Counted from the first letter of the stretch, positions 22,993 to 35,802 are shown. The stretch is DNA of 64,000 nucleotides from Phytoseiulus persimilis (GCA_037576195.1 CM075101.1:25482001-25546000); one strand, 5' to 3'. The notes: generated from the sequence alone by a model not told the origin. Translations and numbers: made by a program.

Positions 22993-25060
22993 ATCAAGGT
23001 ACGTAGCCTTGATGTCGAGAGCAAACTAGATGATTTGACTCGAATAAGAGGAACGGGCAGCAGGCTCGGGGATTTTGCCTGGAAGTAAACAGATGATACG
23101 TCGCTTATTGACATGACTCACTGACGGCCGTGGCAGACCGGGGTTCGGAATGTGACTGACAGCTATCATAATTTATCACAAGAGATTCGCATCACTGTTC
23201 CAAGAGTTTTCTTCCGGCTATTCTCGATAGACTGACCGCGTGGAGTTGACAGCAGTCGAGTTGAAATCTCTCACTTCCGTCGGCTAAGGGTTAACCGACC
23301 GAGGAATATCCGTGGGTCCCTGTGCCTAACATTTGAACCGTGTTTATCGAATGGATGGATTCTCAAAGAGGCCCGCTCATAGAGCGGAGAATCATCCGGC
23401 CAGGTGTAGGGTGCTGTCTTGAGAGCCCGATGCGCCGCGCAGTCGAGATGATAACTGGTTGAAGGTTCAAGTTTGGGATGGAATTGGGCGGATGATCTGA
23501 ATGGAAATGACGTCAATCAGTAAACCGCAGGTACACTCCTCTATTCTTTCCTGAAAACTGACGCGAATGTATTCGATTTGCTGATGGAAAGCTGACTTCG
23601 CGAGCTTGGAGTAAGTTTGTGTGTTGAGTATTTGTGCGGGTAGGCTATGGAGTTCACACTCGGATCAAGAGTCCTCATATGGTCCTCCCATGTCCTTTCC
23701 GCTGCTCTATCTGCTCACGGGCTAAGCCATGCGCCGAGAGTCCGAAGGATCTGATGAGATCAAGAACTGTTTGCCAGTTCGCGGATCACTACTGGGAAGA
23801 AGGTGATGAAGGAATCTTCTGTCAGAGTCATATGCCGCGCATTGTACGTTCGGCGTCTGAAAAACCTCCAACTGCTCTCAATGCGACGTTCTAGCGGCAC
23901 CTTCGAAGTCAGTGGTGAGGCGTAATGGATATATCGGTACCAGTCCTGTTCGACTGAGTAGAGTCGGATGGCCTGTTGTTCAGGCGCATCCATGAGTGAG
24001 TTGTGTTACAATGAACAATGAACGAATTCGAATCAGTCGCGGAGCCCCATTTTTCCTAGCCGGCTACCGCTGCCGCGCGTAGCCAGGCGCAGTTCCCTAA
24101 CGCTTCCCACGGGTTTCTGTCGAGAGGGAAACTTGTTGTAATAAACGAGTCTGGGATCGGATCCGGCAGAGAACCGAATCTGATCGTACGACAGACAACC
24201 TACTGCAGGTGTCCTCCTCGTAATTACTCATTTCCTCACGAGGTGCTTTTCATGAGTCCTATTCCTCGTTGGGAAGCTCGCTGCGCGGGTGATCCGGCTG
24301 AATGGAAGTACCGCGGAGGAGGCTACTTGGAGCGAAGGGGCGATCGAATTCAGTCTGAAATTCTGATTCTCCATATGGTCCCTCCAGTCCGTGTTCTTTC
24401 CTGTCGCGACCCTCGGGCGAGCGCTGAGCATTCGGACTATGGTGTGAGATATGTTCCTCAGATTGCGAATGCATATTCGAGAGCATGGTAAGCATCTCCT
24501 CAAAGCTTGCATGGCCGAAATTGGAGCTGAGCCTCCGCGGGCTGATTCGGAAGGCGAAAAGAGATGCACGGGAAGAGCTGATAGGAGCGGTTGATGAAAA
24601 ATTTTTGGGGGCTGCCCTGCCGAAGACGAGAAACTTTGTACTTCTCGTACTCCTGGACGTTCAGAACGGTGTGAGAGTGGACGAATTCCCACCATATGAA
24701 GCGTGCGCCTGCTAAGACCGAGGCTCCATTCCTGTCAGGCGGGAAACGAACGAGCGCCTTTGGTTGCCTCGTAGAGATCAAGAGGTCAGCGAAATATGTC
24801 TGGACTCTCCTCGACACCGCACTAACCGGAAACGCGCATCTCAACTCGATATTCCTCTGAGTGCAGCGGGTCCCCCTGAACCTTGAACGCATCTAGCCGC
24901 CTACGAACACTCCGCGCTGTGGAGGGTGCTCGGAAGGAAACCGGAAACCGGCTGGCCTCAGTGGCCGAGAGCATGGCCATGTACGCGGCGTCCGTTCAGA
25001 GCGACTTGGCTTTGCGAATGAGGAATAACCAAATGGAGCTCCGTTCGGCCCAGCGTACGG
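22993..25060. other. Unresolved region, weak minus-strand coding signals
   Basis: Minus-strand ATG at 23993 opens 77 codons (MDAPEQQAIRLYSVEQDW...) with a possible donor TCGAAG|GTGCCG. Minus 24495-24259 encodes a hydrophilic Ser/Glu-rich tail (MHSQSEEHISHHSPN...) ending in a stop. These could be exons of the gene suggested at 25,150-25,261, but no chain was established. Confidence 0.25.
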
Positions 25061-25152
25061 CTCAGGACTCCGATCTCGTACACGCCCGAGAGGCACGATG
25101 TGCATATGGAGAGCGGAGTCTACCTCGGTAAGACTTGAGGAGGCACTCACAG

Positions 25153-25261
25153 GAGCATGGACAACCCACTCGATACCGGACCTCGGTGATTCGCTCAAAC
25201 GCCCTGGCAGTGAGCGATCCCTCGGAGTCACGCAGTTCCAGACCGGTCACGGCCAGTTTCA
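25153..25261 (-). CDS. Candidate internal exon, possibly of a PTB-like domain
   Basis: Flanked by an acceptor CCATTTAG and a donor GTGAGT, this piece of about 108 bp reads LKLAVTGLELRDSEG, then ITEVRYRVGCPCS. The order (hydrophobic strand, short turn, G-x-x-L-x-D, then I-x-x-V-x-Y) recalls the first strands of phosphotyrosine-binding domains. Nothing else of such a domain was secured nearby, so this is a weak call, and it could belong to another beta-rich fold. Confidence 0.25.
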
Positions 25262-25457
25262 AACCTAAATGGTCAGGATCGGGAAATCGAATTCAATAAC
25301 TTGCGTTCTCTGTGTTGTACCAGACGATGTGGAACACACGGTCTCGCATTGTTCTGGCCTTGCAGGAGGCCCGGAGAGAAAGTTCTGCCCAAGTTAGAGG
25401 CCTAGGGATTACCTCCGGCTCCATATAAAGAAAATCTATATATATAAAAATCCAGGG

Positions 25458-25514
25458 TCTGTTTGTTTGTTTGTTTGTTTGTTTGTTTGTTTGTTTGTCT
25501 GTTTGTTTGTTTGT
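25458..25514 (+). repeat. GTTT microsatellite
   Basis: About 13 near-perfect copies of GTTT follow a short TA run just inside the 5' block of copy A. Copy B has a degenerate equivalent (tcagtttgtcagtttgtcag) at about 28279-28312, which places the microsatellite as a standard part of the element. Confidence 0.85.
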
Positions 25515-25799
25515 CCTCAATAGGCTCCTCCGGTATTGATCGGATCTACTTGGAACAAACTGCATAATGTAGGGCGACTCACCGGGAAGGACATAGGCCA
25601 CCCACCCCTCCCCCCCTCCCCCTCCCCTCCTTCCCCCCTCGCGATTTACCCCAACTTTGACCCCCTCCATACTGTCACCCGCATCCAAATTCTGACGATA
25701 AGGTGCACCGCCCCGTTATGACGCCAGCCAGATTCATCCCATCGTCATCGGATATCCTTCCCCACCTCCTCTCCTATACATCTATCATAAAAATTCCTG

Positions 25800-27625
25800 G
25801 AGGGGTGATTTAGAGACCAATAAGGCCATTACTTCCCAACTCTGGAGGGGTGATTCCGAGACCAATCTGGCCATTAGTTTCCAACTCTGGAGGGGTGATT
25901 ACGAGACCAATCTGGCCTTTAGTTTCTAACTCTGGAGGGCTGATTGCGAGACCAATCTGGACATTACTTTCCAACTTTGGAGGGGTGATTCCGAGACCAA
26001 TCTGGCCATTACTTTCCAACTCTGGAGGGGTGATTCCGGGACCAATCTGGCCATTACTTTCCAACTCTGGAGGGATGATTCCGGTGCCAATTCGACCATT
26101 AGTTTTCAACTCTGGAGGGGTGATTCCGGTATCAATCTGGCCATTACTTTCCAACTCTGGAGGGGTGATTCCGGTGCCAATTTGACCATTAGTTCTCAAC
26201 TCTGGAGGGGTGATTCCGGTATCAATCTGGCCATTACTTTCCAAGTCTGGAGGGGTGATTCCGGTGCCAATTTGACCATTAGTTTTCAACTCTGGAGGGG
26301 TGATTCCGAGACCAATCTGGCCATTACTTTCCAACTCTGGAGGGGTGATTCCGGGGCCAATCTGAGCATTACTTCCCAACTCTGGAGGGGTGATTCCGAG
26401 ACCAATCTGGCCATTACTTTCCAACTCTGGAGGGGTGATTCCGGTGCCAATTTGACCATTAGTTTTCAACTCTGGAGGGGTGATTCCGAGACCAATCTGA
26501 CATTACTTCCCAACTCTGGAGGGGTGATTCCGAGACCAATCTGAGCATTACTTCCCAAATCTGGAGGGGTGATTCCGAGGCCAATCTGAGCATTACTTCC
26601 CAACTCTAGAGGGGTGATTCCGGGGCCAATCTGAGCATTACTTCCCAACTCTGGAGGAGTGATTCCGAGACCGATCTGAGCATTACTTCCCAACTCTGGA
26701 GGGGTGATTCCGAGACCAATCTGAGCATTACTTCCCAACTCTGGAGGAGTGATTCCGAGACCGATCTGAGCATCACTTCCCAACTCTGGAGGGGTGATTC
26801 CGAGACCGATCTGAGCATTACTTTTCAACTCTGGAGGGGTGATTCCGAGACCAATCTGAGCATTACTCCCCAACTCTGGAGGGGTGATTCCGAGACCGAT
26901 CTGAGCATTACTTTTCAACTCTGGAGGGGTGATTCCGGGGCCAATCTGAGCATTACTTCCCAACTCTGGAGGAGTGATTCCGAGACCGATCTGAGCATTA
27001 CTTTTCAACTCTGGAGGGGTGATTCCGAGACCAATCTGAGCATTACTCCCCAACTCTGGAGGGGTGATTCCGAGACCGATCTGAGCATTACTTTTCAACT
27101 CTGGAGGGGTGATTCCGGGGCCAATCTGAGCATTACTTCCCAACTCTGGAGAGGTGATTCCGAGACCAATCTGAGCATTACTTCCCAACTCTGGAGGGAT
27201 GATTCCGAGACCAATCTGGCCATTATTCTCCAACGCTGTAGGGGTGATTCTGGGACCAATCTGGCTATACTTTCCAACTCTGGAGGGGTGATTGCGACAC
27301 CAATCTGGCCATTACTCTCCTACCCTGGAAGAGTGATTCCAGGACCAATCTGACAATACTCTTCCGGATCTGGAGGGGTGCTTCCGAGTCGAATCTGACC
27401 GTACTTTTCAAAACCTGGAGGGATGATTCCGTCTCCAATCTGACCATTACTTTCCGAGTTTGGAGGAGTGATTCCGAGACCAATCTGGCCATTACTTTGC
27501 AACTCCGGAGGGGTGATTCCGGGACCAATCTGGCCGTACTTTCCAAAACCTGGAGGGGTGATTCCGTCTCCAATCTGACCATTACTTCCCGAGTTTTGAG
27601 GAGTGGTCCTGGAACCAATCTGGCC
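25800..27625 (+). repeat. 45-bp minisatellite array A (about 40 units)
   Basis: Units of the type ctggaggggtgattccgaga + ccaatctggccattactttc + caact repeat every 45 bp. Units degenerate towards 27,240-27,625. Because 45 is a multiple of three the array is open in frames on both strands; this is not taken as coding. Confidence 0.9.
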
Positions 27626-28169
27626 ATAACCCAGTGAAGAGAGGGAAAAGGGCCTCGATCCCAGATCAGAATCCTATTGAGAATCGGTGGCCACTCCCGA
27701 AGGTGTCCCGATGACACCACATGTTGGGCAAGGTGTGTCTGTCAGCAATAGACTCCCGAAGCAAGGGACGGGCCAGCCAGCGTAGTCGGCCGAAGGCCGG
27801 CTAGTAAATAAATAAATGAGAAAGGGGATGGAGTTATTCGGGTATATGTTAGGCTCTGTTGCCGCCTGGAATGGAGGGATAGGGTATCTTGATGGGTTCG
27901 AGCCTCGGAGGTGATCACCGAAATCTATGCGCTACATCCCTGGCCGAGTGAACTCTTACAGGGAGATACAGCGCAGTGTTTCTAGAGAGATTATTCCGAG
28001 TCGGATCAAGGCGTTCAGGTCCTCGAGGTATGGTTGACTCTGGCGATTCGGGAGTTCAGCTCCACATGTGCATGTAAACCTCGACAATGAATCCACGATC
28101 ATCTTCTCCGTTGATTCTCTCTGAGGGGTTTAATCTCAACCTGGCGCCGAGTATGAGATTTCCCACACG

Positions 28170-31100
28170 TCTGGCCTTGCAGGAGGCCCGGAGAGAAAGT
28201 TCTGCCCAAGTTAGAGGCCTAGGGATTTCCTCCGACTCCATATAAAGAAAATCCTTACTATATATAATCGGCTTAGTCTGTCAGTTTGTCAGTTTGTCAG
28301 TCAGTTTGTCATTTCGTCCGCACTTTTTCTGGAAGACACGAAGGTGATTCCGGGACCAATCTGAACATACTCTCCCGAGTCTGGAGAGGTGATTCCGGTA
28401 CGAGTCTGACTATACTTCTCAAAAGCTGGAGGGGTGATTCTAGAACCGATCTGACCATTACTTTCCAACTCTGGAGGGGTGATTCCGAGACCAATCTGAG
28501 CATTACTTCTCAACTCTGGAGGGGTGATTCCGAGACCAATCTGAGCATTACTTTCCAACTCTGGAGGGGTGATTCCGAGACCAATCTGAGCATTACTTTC
28601 CAACTCTGGAGGGGTGATTCCGAGACCAATCTGAGCATTACTTTCCAACTCTGGAGGGGTGATTCCGAGACCAATCTGAGCATTACTTCTCAACTCTGGA
28701 GGGGTGATTCCGAGACCAATCGGAGCATTACTTTCCAACTCTGGAGGGGTGATTCCGAGACCAATCTGAGCATTACTTCTCAACTCTGGAGGGGTGATTC
28801 CGAGACCAATCGGAGCATTACTTTCCAACTCTGGAGGGGTGATTCCGAGACCAATCTGAGCATTACTTCTCAACTCTGGAGGGGTGATTCCGAGACCAAT
28901 CTGAGCATTATTTCCCAACTCTGGAGGGGTGATTCCGAGACCAATCTGAGCATTACTTCTCAACTCTGGAGGGGTGATTCCGAGACCAATCTGAGCATTA
29001 CTTTCCAACTCTGGAGGGGTGATTCCGAGACCAATCTGAGCATTACTTCTCAACTCTGGAGGGGTGATTCCGAGACCAATCTGAGCATTACTTCTCAACT
29101 CTGGAGGGGTGATTCCGGTACGAGTCTGACTATACTTTTCAAAAGCTGGAGGGGTGATTCCGAGACCAATCTGAGCATTACTTTCCAACTCTGGAGGGGT
29201 GATTCCGAGACCAATCTGAGCATTACTTTCCAACTCTGGAGGGGTGATTCCGAGACCAATCTGAGCATTACTTCTCAACTCTGGAGGGGTGATTCCGGTA
29301 CGAGTCTGACTATACTTTTCAAAAGCTGGAGGGGTGATTCCAAGACCAATCTGAGCATTACTTTCCAGCTCTGGAGGGGTGATTCCGAGACCAATCTGAG
29401 CATTACTTTCCAACTCTGGAGGGGTGATTCCGAGACCAATCTGAGCATTACTTTCCAACTCTGGAGGGGTGATTCCGAGACCAATTTGAGCATTATTTCC
29501 CCACTCTGGAGGGGTGATTCCGAGACCAATCTGAGCATTACTTCTCAACTCTGGAGGGGTGATTCCGAGACCAATCTGAGCATTACTTTCCAACTCTGGA
29601 GGGGTGATTCCGAGACCAATCTGAGCATTACTTCTCAACTCTGGAGGGGTGATTCCGAGACCAATCTGAGCATTACTTCTCAACTCTGGAGGGGTGATTC
29701 CGAGACCAATCTGAGCATTACTTCTCAACTCTGGAGGGGTGATTCCGAGACCAATCTGAGCATTACTTCTCAACTCTGGAGGGGTGATTCCGAGACCAAT
29801 CTGAGCATTACTTCTCAACTCTGGAGGGGTGATTCCGAGACCAATCTGAGCATTACTTTCCAACTCTGGAGGGGTGATTCCGAGACCAATCTGAGCATTA
29901 CTTTCCAACTCTGGAGGGGTGATTCCGAGACCAATCTGAGCATTACTTTCCAACTCTGGAGGGGTGATTCCGAGACCAATTTGAGCATTATTTCCCCACT
30001 CTGGAGGGGTGATTCCGAGACCAATCTGAGCATTACTTCTCAACTCTGGAGGGGTGATTCCGAGACCAATATGAGCATTACTTTCCAACTCTGGAGGGGT
30101 GATTCCGAGACCAATCTGAGCATTACTTCTCAACTCTGGAGGGGTGATTCCGAGACCAATCTGAGCATTATTTCCCAACTCTGGAGGGGTGATTCCGAGA
30201 CCAATCTGAGCATTACTTCTCAACTCTGGAGGGGTGATTCCGAGACCAATCTGAGCATTACTTTCCAACTCTGGAGGGGTGATTCCGAGACCAATCTGAG
30301 CATTACTTCTCAACTCTGGAGGGGTGATTCCGAGACCAATCTGAGCATTACTTCTCAACTCTGGAGGGGTGATTCCGGTACGAGTCTGACTATACTTTTC
30401 AAAAGCTGGAGGGGTGATTCCGAGACCAATCTGAGCATTACTTTCCAACTCTGGAGGGGTGATTCCGAGACCAATCTGAGCATTACTTTCCAACTCTGGA
30501 GGGGTGATTCCGAGACCAATCTGAGCATTACTTCTCAACTCTGGAGGGGTGATTCCGGTACGAGTCTGACTATACTTTTCAAAAGCTGGAGGGGTGATTC
30601 CAAGACCAATCTGAGCATTACTTTCCAACTCTGGAGGGGTGATTCCGAGACCAATCTGAGCATTACTTTCCAACTCTGGAGGGGTGATTCCGAGACCAAT
30701 CTGAGCATTACTTTCCAACTCTGGAGGGGTGATTCCGAGACCAATTTGAGCATTATTTCCCCACTCTGGAGGGGTGATTCCGAGACCAATCTGAGCATTA
30801 CTTCTCAACTCTGGAGGGGTGATTCCAAGACCAATCTGAGCATTACTTCCCAACTCTGGAGGGGTGATTCCGAGACCAATCTGAGCATTACTTCCCAACT
30901 CTGGAGGGGTGATTCCGAGACCAATCTGAGCATTACTTCCCAACTCTGGAGGGGTGATTCCGAGACCAATCTGAGCATTACTTCCCAACTCCGGAGGGGT
31001 GATTCCGAGACCAATCTGAGCATTACTTCCCAACTCTGGAGGGGTGATTCCGAGACCAATCTGAGCATTACTTCCCAACTCTGGCGGGGTGATTCCGAGA

Positions 31101-34100
31101 CCAATCTGAGCATTACTTCCCAACTCTGGAGGGGTGATTCCGAGACCAATCTGAGCATTACTTCCCAACTCTGGAGGGGTGATTCCGAGACCAATCTGAG
31201 CATTATTTCCCAACTCTGGAGGGGTGATTCCGAGACCAATCTGAGCATTACTTCTCAACTCTGGAGGGGTGATTCCGAGACCAATCTGAGCATTACTTTC
31301 CAACTCTGGAGGGGTGATTCCGAGACCAATCTGAGCATTACTTCTCAACTCTGGAGGGGTGATTCCGAGACCAATCTGAGCATTACTTCTCAACTCTGGA
31401 GGGGTGATTCCGGTACGAGTCTGACTATACTTTTCAAAAGCTGGAGGGGTGATTCCGAGACCAATCTGAGCATTACTTTCCAACTCTGGAGGGGTGATTC
31501 CGAGACCAATCTGAGCATTACTTTCCAACTCTGGAGGGGTGATTCCGAGACCAATCTGAGCATTACTTCTCAACTCTGGAGGGGTGATTCCGGTACGAGT
31601 CTGACTATACTTTTCAAAAGCTGGAGGGGTGATTCCAAGACCAATCTGAGCATTACTTTCCAGCTCTGGAGGGGTGATTCCGAGACCAATCTGAGCATTA
31701 CTTTCCAACTCTGGAGGGGTGATTCCGAGACCAATCTGAGCATTACTTTCCAACTCTGGAGGGGTGATTCCGAGACCAATTTGAGCATTATTTCCCCACT
31801 CTGGAGGGGTGATTCCGAGACCAATCTGAGCATTACTTCTCAACTCTGGAGGGGTGATTCCGAGACCAATCTGAGCATTACTTTCCAACTCTGGAGGGGT
31901 GATTCCGAGACCAATCTGAGCATTACTTCTCAACTCTGGAGGGGTGATTCCGAGACCAATCTGAGCATTACTTCTCAACTCTGGAGGGGTGATTCCGAGA
32001 CCAATCTGAGCATTACTTCTCAACTCTGGAGGGGTGATTCCGAGACCAATCTGAGCATTACTTCTCAACTCTGGAGGGGTGATTCCGAGACCAATCTGAG
32101 CATTACTTCTCAACTCTGGAGGGGTGATTCCGAGACCAATCTGAGCATTACTTTCCAACTCTGGAGGGGTGATTCCGAGACCAATCTGAGCATTACTTTC
32201 CAACTCTGGAGGGGTGATTCCGAGACCAATCTGAGCATTACTTTCCAACTCTGGAGGGGTGATTCCGAGACCAATTTGAGCATTATTTCCCCACTCTGGA
32301 GGGGTGATTCCGAGACCAATCTGAGCATTACTTCTCAACTCTGGAGGGGTGATTCCGAGACCAATATGAGCATTACTTTCCAACTCTGGAGGGGTGATTC
32401 CGAGACCAATCTGAGCATTACTTCTCAACTCTGGAGGGGTGATTCCGAGACCAATCTGAGCATTATTTCCCAACTCTGGAGGGGTGATTCCGAGACCAAT
32501 CTGAGCATTACTTCTCAACTCTGGAGGGGTGATTCCGAGACCAATCTGAGCATTACTTTCCAACTCTGGAGGGGTGATTCCGAGACCAATCTGAGCATTA
32601 CTTCTCAACTCTGGAGGGGTGATTCCGAGACCAATCTGAGCATTACTTCTCAACTCTGGAGGGGTGATTCCGGTACGAGTCTGACTATACTTTTCAAAAG
32701 CTGGAGGGGTGATTCCGAGACCAATCTGAGCATTACTTTCCAACTCTGGAGGGGTGATTCTGAGACCAATCTGAGCATTACTTTCCAACTCTGGAGGGGT
32801 GATTCCGAGACCAATCTGAGCATTACTTCTCAACTCTGGAGGGGTGATTCCGGTACGAGTCTGACTATACTTTTCAAAAGCTGGAGGGGTGATTCCAAGA
32901 CCAATCTGAGCATTACTTTCCAACTCTGGAGGGGTGATTCCGAGACCAATCTGAGCATTACTTTCCAACTCTGGAGGGGTGATTCCGAGACCAATCTGAG
33001 CATTACTTTCCAACTCTGGAGGGGTGATTCCGAGACCAATTTGAGCATTATTTCCCCACTCTGGAGGGGTGATTCCGAGACCAATCTGAGCATTACTTCT
33101 CAACTCTGGAGGGGTGATTCCAAGACCAATCTGAGCATTACTTCCCAACTCTGGAGGGGTGATTCCGAGACCAATCTGAGCATTACTTCCCAACTCTGGA
33201 GGGGTGATTCCGAGACCAATCTGAGCATTACTTCCCAACTCTGGAGGGGTGATTCCGAGACCAATCTGAGCATTACTTCCCAACTCCGGAGGGGTGATTC
33301 CGAGACCAATCTGAGCATTACTTCCCAACTCTGGAGGGGTGATTCCGAGACCAATCTGAGCATTACTTCCCAACTCTGGCGGGGTGATTCCGAGACCAAT
33401 CTGAGCATTACTTCCCAACTCTGGAGGGGTGATTCCGAGACCAATCTGAGCATTACTTCCCAACTCTGGAGGGGTGATTCCGAGACCAATCTGAGCATTA
33501 CTTTCCAACTCCGGAGGGGTGATTCCGGGGTCAATCTGACCATATTTTTCAAAATCAGAATGCTGACCCAATGAAGGGAGAGAAAAGTGCCTCGATGGCA
33601 GGGAGCGCCGTCCAACCGCGCGCAGCGCGGCCGACTCCAGTCGGCCAAAGGCCGGTTGGTAAATAAATAAATGAGAAAGGGGATGGAGTTATTCGGGTAT
33701 ATGTTAGGCTCTGTTGCCGCCTGGAATGGAGGGATAGGGTATCTCAATGGAATACTGCGCGCAAAAAGCGGTTGGAGGATTCCAGGCGCAAGGCTTCGGT
33801 GGCACAAATGGTCTGTCAGGCCAGCCAAGACGGAGCGGAGGGAGGGATAGGTTCTAGTTACCGCCCGTGCGGGTGTATTTTCAGGTCTTGGCCCGTCGCT
33901 CTTCGGGGATGACCAACAGCCCATCGCGTAGGCTTTCCTCGGTTCAGGAACATACACGCAACCCGAATAAAGGACCTCTGGAATCTGGAGCAACTCGCAA
34001 TGACTGAATGAGCCAGGTGCCCCCGTCATCGGGGTTCGAAGTAATTGCTCGGCAGGTTCCCGCCCCAAAGATGACCGGGGGAGGGGCCTACACGCTCCTA

Positions 34101-34822
34101 TGATAATCTTCCGAGCGTACTTCCAGTCCGCCGGCATGCGCGCGGAGTGAGCTCCCAAACGACAAATTACATACGCGTCTGATGCTGAGATATTCGAGTC
34201 GAATGCCGTCCCTCCAGATTGGATAGTATGCATCAGTTAGCCAATAACGGAGCATGTTTCATGTTCAGCTGTCGGCTGACACAGCCTGGCGAGGGTTCTG
34301 ATCATAATTTTCGGAAAGTGGCGGAAAAAATGCCAGTCCTTAGTATGAATCATCTGTGGTAGAGCGCTAATGAAGTCGTCGCAACGCTCTCCAGCCAAGA
34401 ATGACCGGCAGTGATTGACTCTGATAGCGGGTTCTGAAGAAGAAATATCCTCGCTATCGAGGGATCCATAGTCTTCAGGAGGCTCCTAGAAGCGCATGGA
34501 TACTCAAATGTGGCGAGCCGGGGGCGCGTTCCATATTCACTTGATGGCTTCGAGCCTCGGAGGTGATCATCGAAATCTATGCGCTACATCCCTGGCCGAG
34601 TGAACTCTGACAGGGAGATACAGCGCAGTGTTTCTAGAGAGATTATTCCGAGTCGGATCAAGGCGTTCAGGTCCTCGAGGTATGGTTGACTCTGGCGATT
34701 CGGGAGTTCAGCTCCACATGTGCATGTAAACCTCGACAATGAATCCACGATCATCTTCTCCGTTGATTCTCTCTGAGGGGTTTAATCTCACCCTGGCGCC
34801 GAGTATGAGATTTCCCACACGT
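28170..34822 (+). mobile_element. Composite repeat element, copy B
   Basis: Begins exactly where copy A ends (junction at 28169/28170). The 5' block 28170-28261 matches copy A. The hairpin block is 33639-33744 (TCGGCC-AAA-GGCCGG followed by TTGGTAAATAAATAAATG), and the 3' block 34542-34822 matches A with few substitutions. It differs from A by a much longer minisatellite array and by about 797 extra bases (33745-34541) between the hairpin block and the 3' block. Within those, minus-strand open sequence (34233 downward) shows no recognised domain. Confidence 0.6.
28330..33560 (+). repeat. 45-bp minisatellite array B with 2,295-bp higher-order repeat
   Basis: About 115 units of 45 bp. Rare variants recur exactly 2,295 bp (51 units) apart: cagctctgg at 29366 and 31661, ccaatatgag at 30066 and 32361, ctggcggggt at 31081 and 33376, cattatttcc at 28906 and 31201. 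An inner spacing of 1,260 bp (28 units) is also seen (28906/30166, 31201/32461). Pairs of a divergent unit (cggtacgagtctgactatac) sit 180 bp apart. The 5.2 kb is open on both strands, a by-product of the 45-bp period. Confidence 0.9.
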
Positions 34823-35081
34823 CCTTCTTGATTCCTTCTGATGATTCGATGCTACACAGTCTCATAACAGGTGGGAGAATCCTTCCGAACGGGGGCATGA
34901 AGCGCAGCGGGGCCATAAAGGGCGTGGGGGCCCTCCGCCCTGGGCGTTACATGTCATATGACCTTGAGGAGCGGAATTTCGGCCATGGAAAACCTTCGAA
35001 AAATCACAGGGAATGCTCCATGTTTTTTTTTTTTTGAAAAAAACGGTGACGCCTACGCCCCTTAGGCAGCCGCGTGCACTG

Positions 35082-35714
35082 CTAGCTCATCGATTGGAAA
35101 TTACCAGGGTTGCCCCGCAAAACTAGCCACAATCGTAATTTCCCATGAACAAATATCCTGTCACGCGAGATCCTGGCCATGAGTTGCAGCTCCGGGCGAA
35201 CAGCGAGGCCCAGAGCAGCTCTTGCGCCCCGAGAAGTTGCCCACCCCTGATATACGATTTCACGATTTCGAAACTCTTCATTAGGAAACGTGGCTTCGGT
35301 CATCGTTACCTCCTCCATGTCCACAGAGACACGCGATCTGGGCTCTGCACCGGAAAATCTCACCGTATACAGCTCGCCGAGACCGATGCGCTGCAACATT
35401 CCACAAGTTGTGAGCGTGCGGGGGAGGCCCCCGGCAGCAATATCAGTCAGCTCACCCGACAAGAGCCCGGCTTGTCCGCCGCGTCGTGAGGTCAGTGCTT
35501 GCAGTGGGCGAACGAGCTGCGCGAACTTTGAGTTGGGGACAACTGTTGCATGTCCGTCACTCTGTGAGGAGCGAGCGGAGGTCGGTGACATCATCGGAGC
35601 AGGCTGGTTCGAAACTGAGCGGTTGCTCGCGACGCGCATGCGCCCCACAGGTGGTGCGAATGTTTTGAGTTCTACACTTTGAATCACCGAGAGAGCCTTT
35701 CCTGGGGGCTGCAT
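35082..35714 (-). CDS. Orphan single-exon protein, 210 aa
   Basis: Open from ATG at 35714 to TAG at 35082-35084. The N-terminal third is Ser/Pro/Arg-rich and looks disordered. The C-terminal part (about residues 85-205) is more structured-looking, with LYTVRFSGAEPRSRVSVDME, FPNEEFRNREIVYQGW and RIFVHGKLRLWLVLRGN suggesting beta strands. There is no signal peptide or membrane segment. I do not recognise it. It lies just beside the repeat element and has no visible introns. The opposite strand is also partly open, so the strand choice rests on length and composition only. Confidence 0.45.
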   Translation of the reverse strand: MQPPGKALSVIQSVELKTFAPPVGRMRVASNRSVSNQPAPMMSPTSARSSQSDGHATVVPNSKFAQLVRPLQALTSRRGGQAGLLSGELTDIAAGGLPRTLTTCGMLQRIGLGELYTVRFSGAEPRSRVSVDMEEVTMTEATFPNEEFRNREIVYQGWATSRGARAALGLAVRPELQLMARISRDRIFVHGKLRLWLVLRGNPGNFQSMS

Positions 35715-35802
35715 CGTGGCCAGAGATTCCTAGTCCAGGACTGGCCGGAGAACTATGCGCGCTGGCGCACTGCTGTCGTGAGCCATCGCGAGACGCCCCA
35801 TC

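Larger units (their letters stand above)
25353..28169 (+). mobile_element. Composite repeat element, copy A
   Basis: Defined by blocks shared with copy B: 5' block 25353-25444 (tctggccttgcaggaggccc...), a GTTT microsatellite, a 45-bp minisatellite array, a hairpin block 27785-27888 with CGGCC-GAA-GGCCG followed by CTAGT and AAATAAATAAATG, and a 3' block 27889-28169 ending cccacacgtc. No open frame for a transposase or reverse transcriptase is seen, so it looks non-autonomous. Microsatellite and minisatellite cores with a 3' hairpin are known from Helitron-like non-autonomous elements such as DINE/INE-1, but the hairpin here is internal and the class is not proven. Orientation is arbitrary. 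Confidence 0.6.

Noticed and set aside
27785..27804. Hairpin plus CTAGT as a true Helitron 3' terminus
   Set aside because: Both copies share about 85 bp immediately beyond this point and a further 280-bp block, so the element does not end here; copy B also has TTGGT instead.
28286..33574. Open frames of about 1,760 codons on both strands through minisatellite B
   Set aside because: A 45-bp period keeps any stop-free frame open. Both strands are equally open, units vary without regard to codons, and the array lies inside a repeat element.
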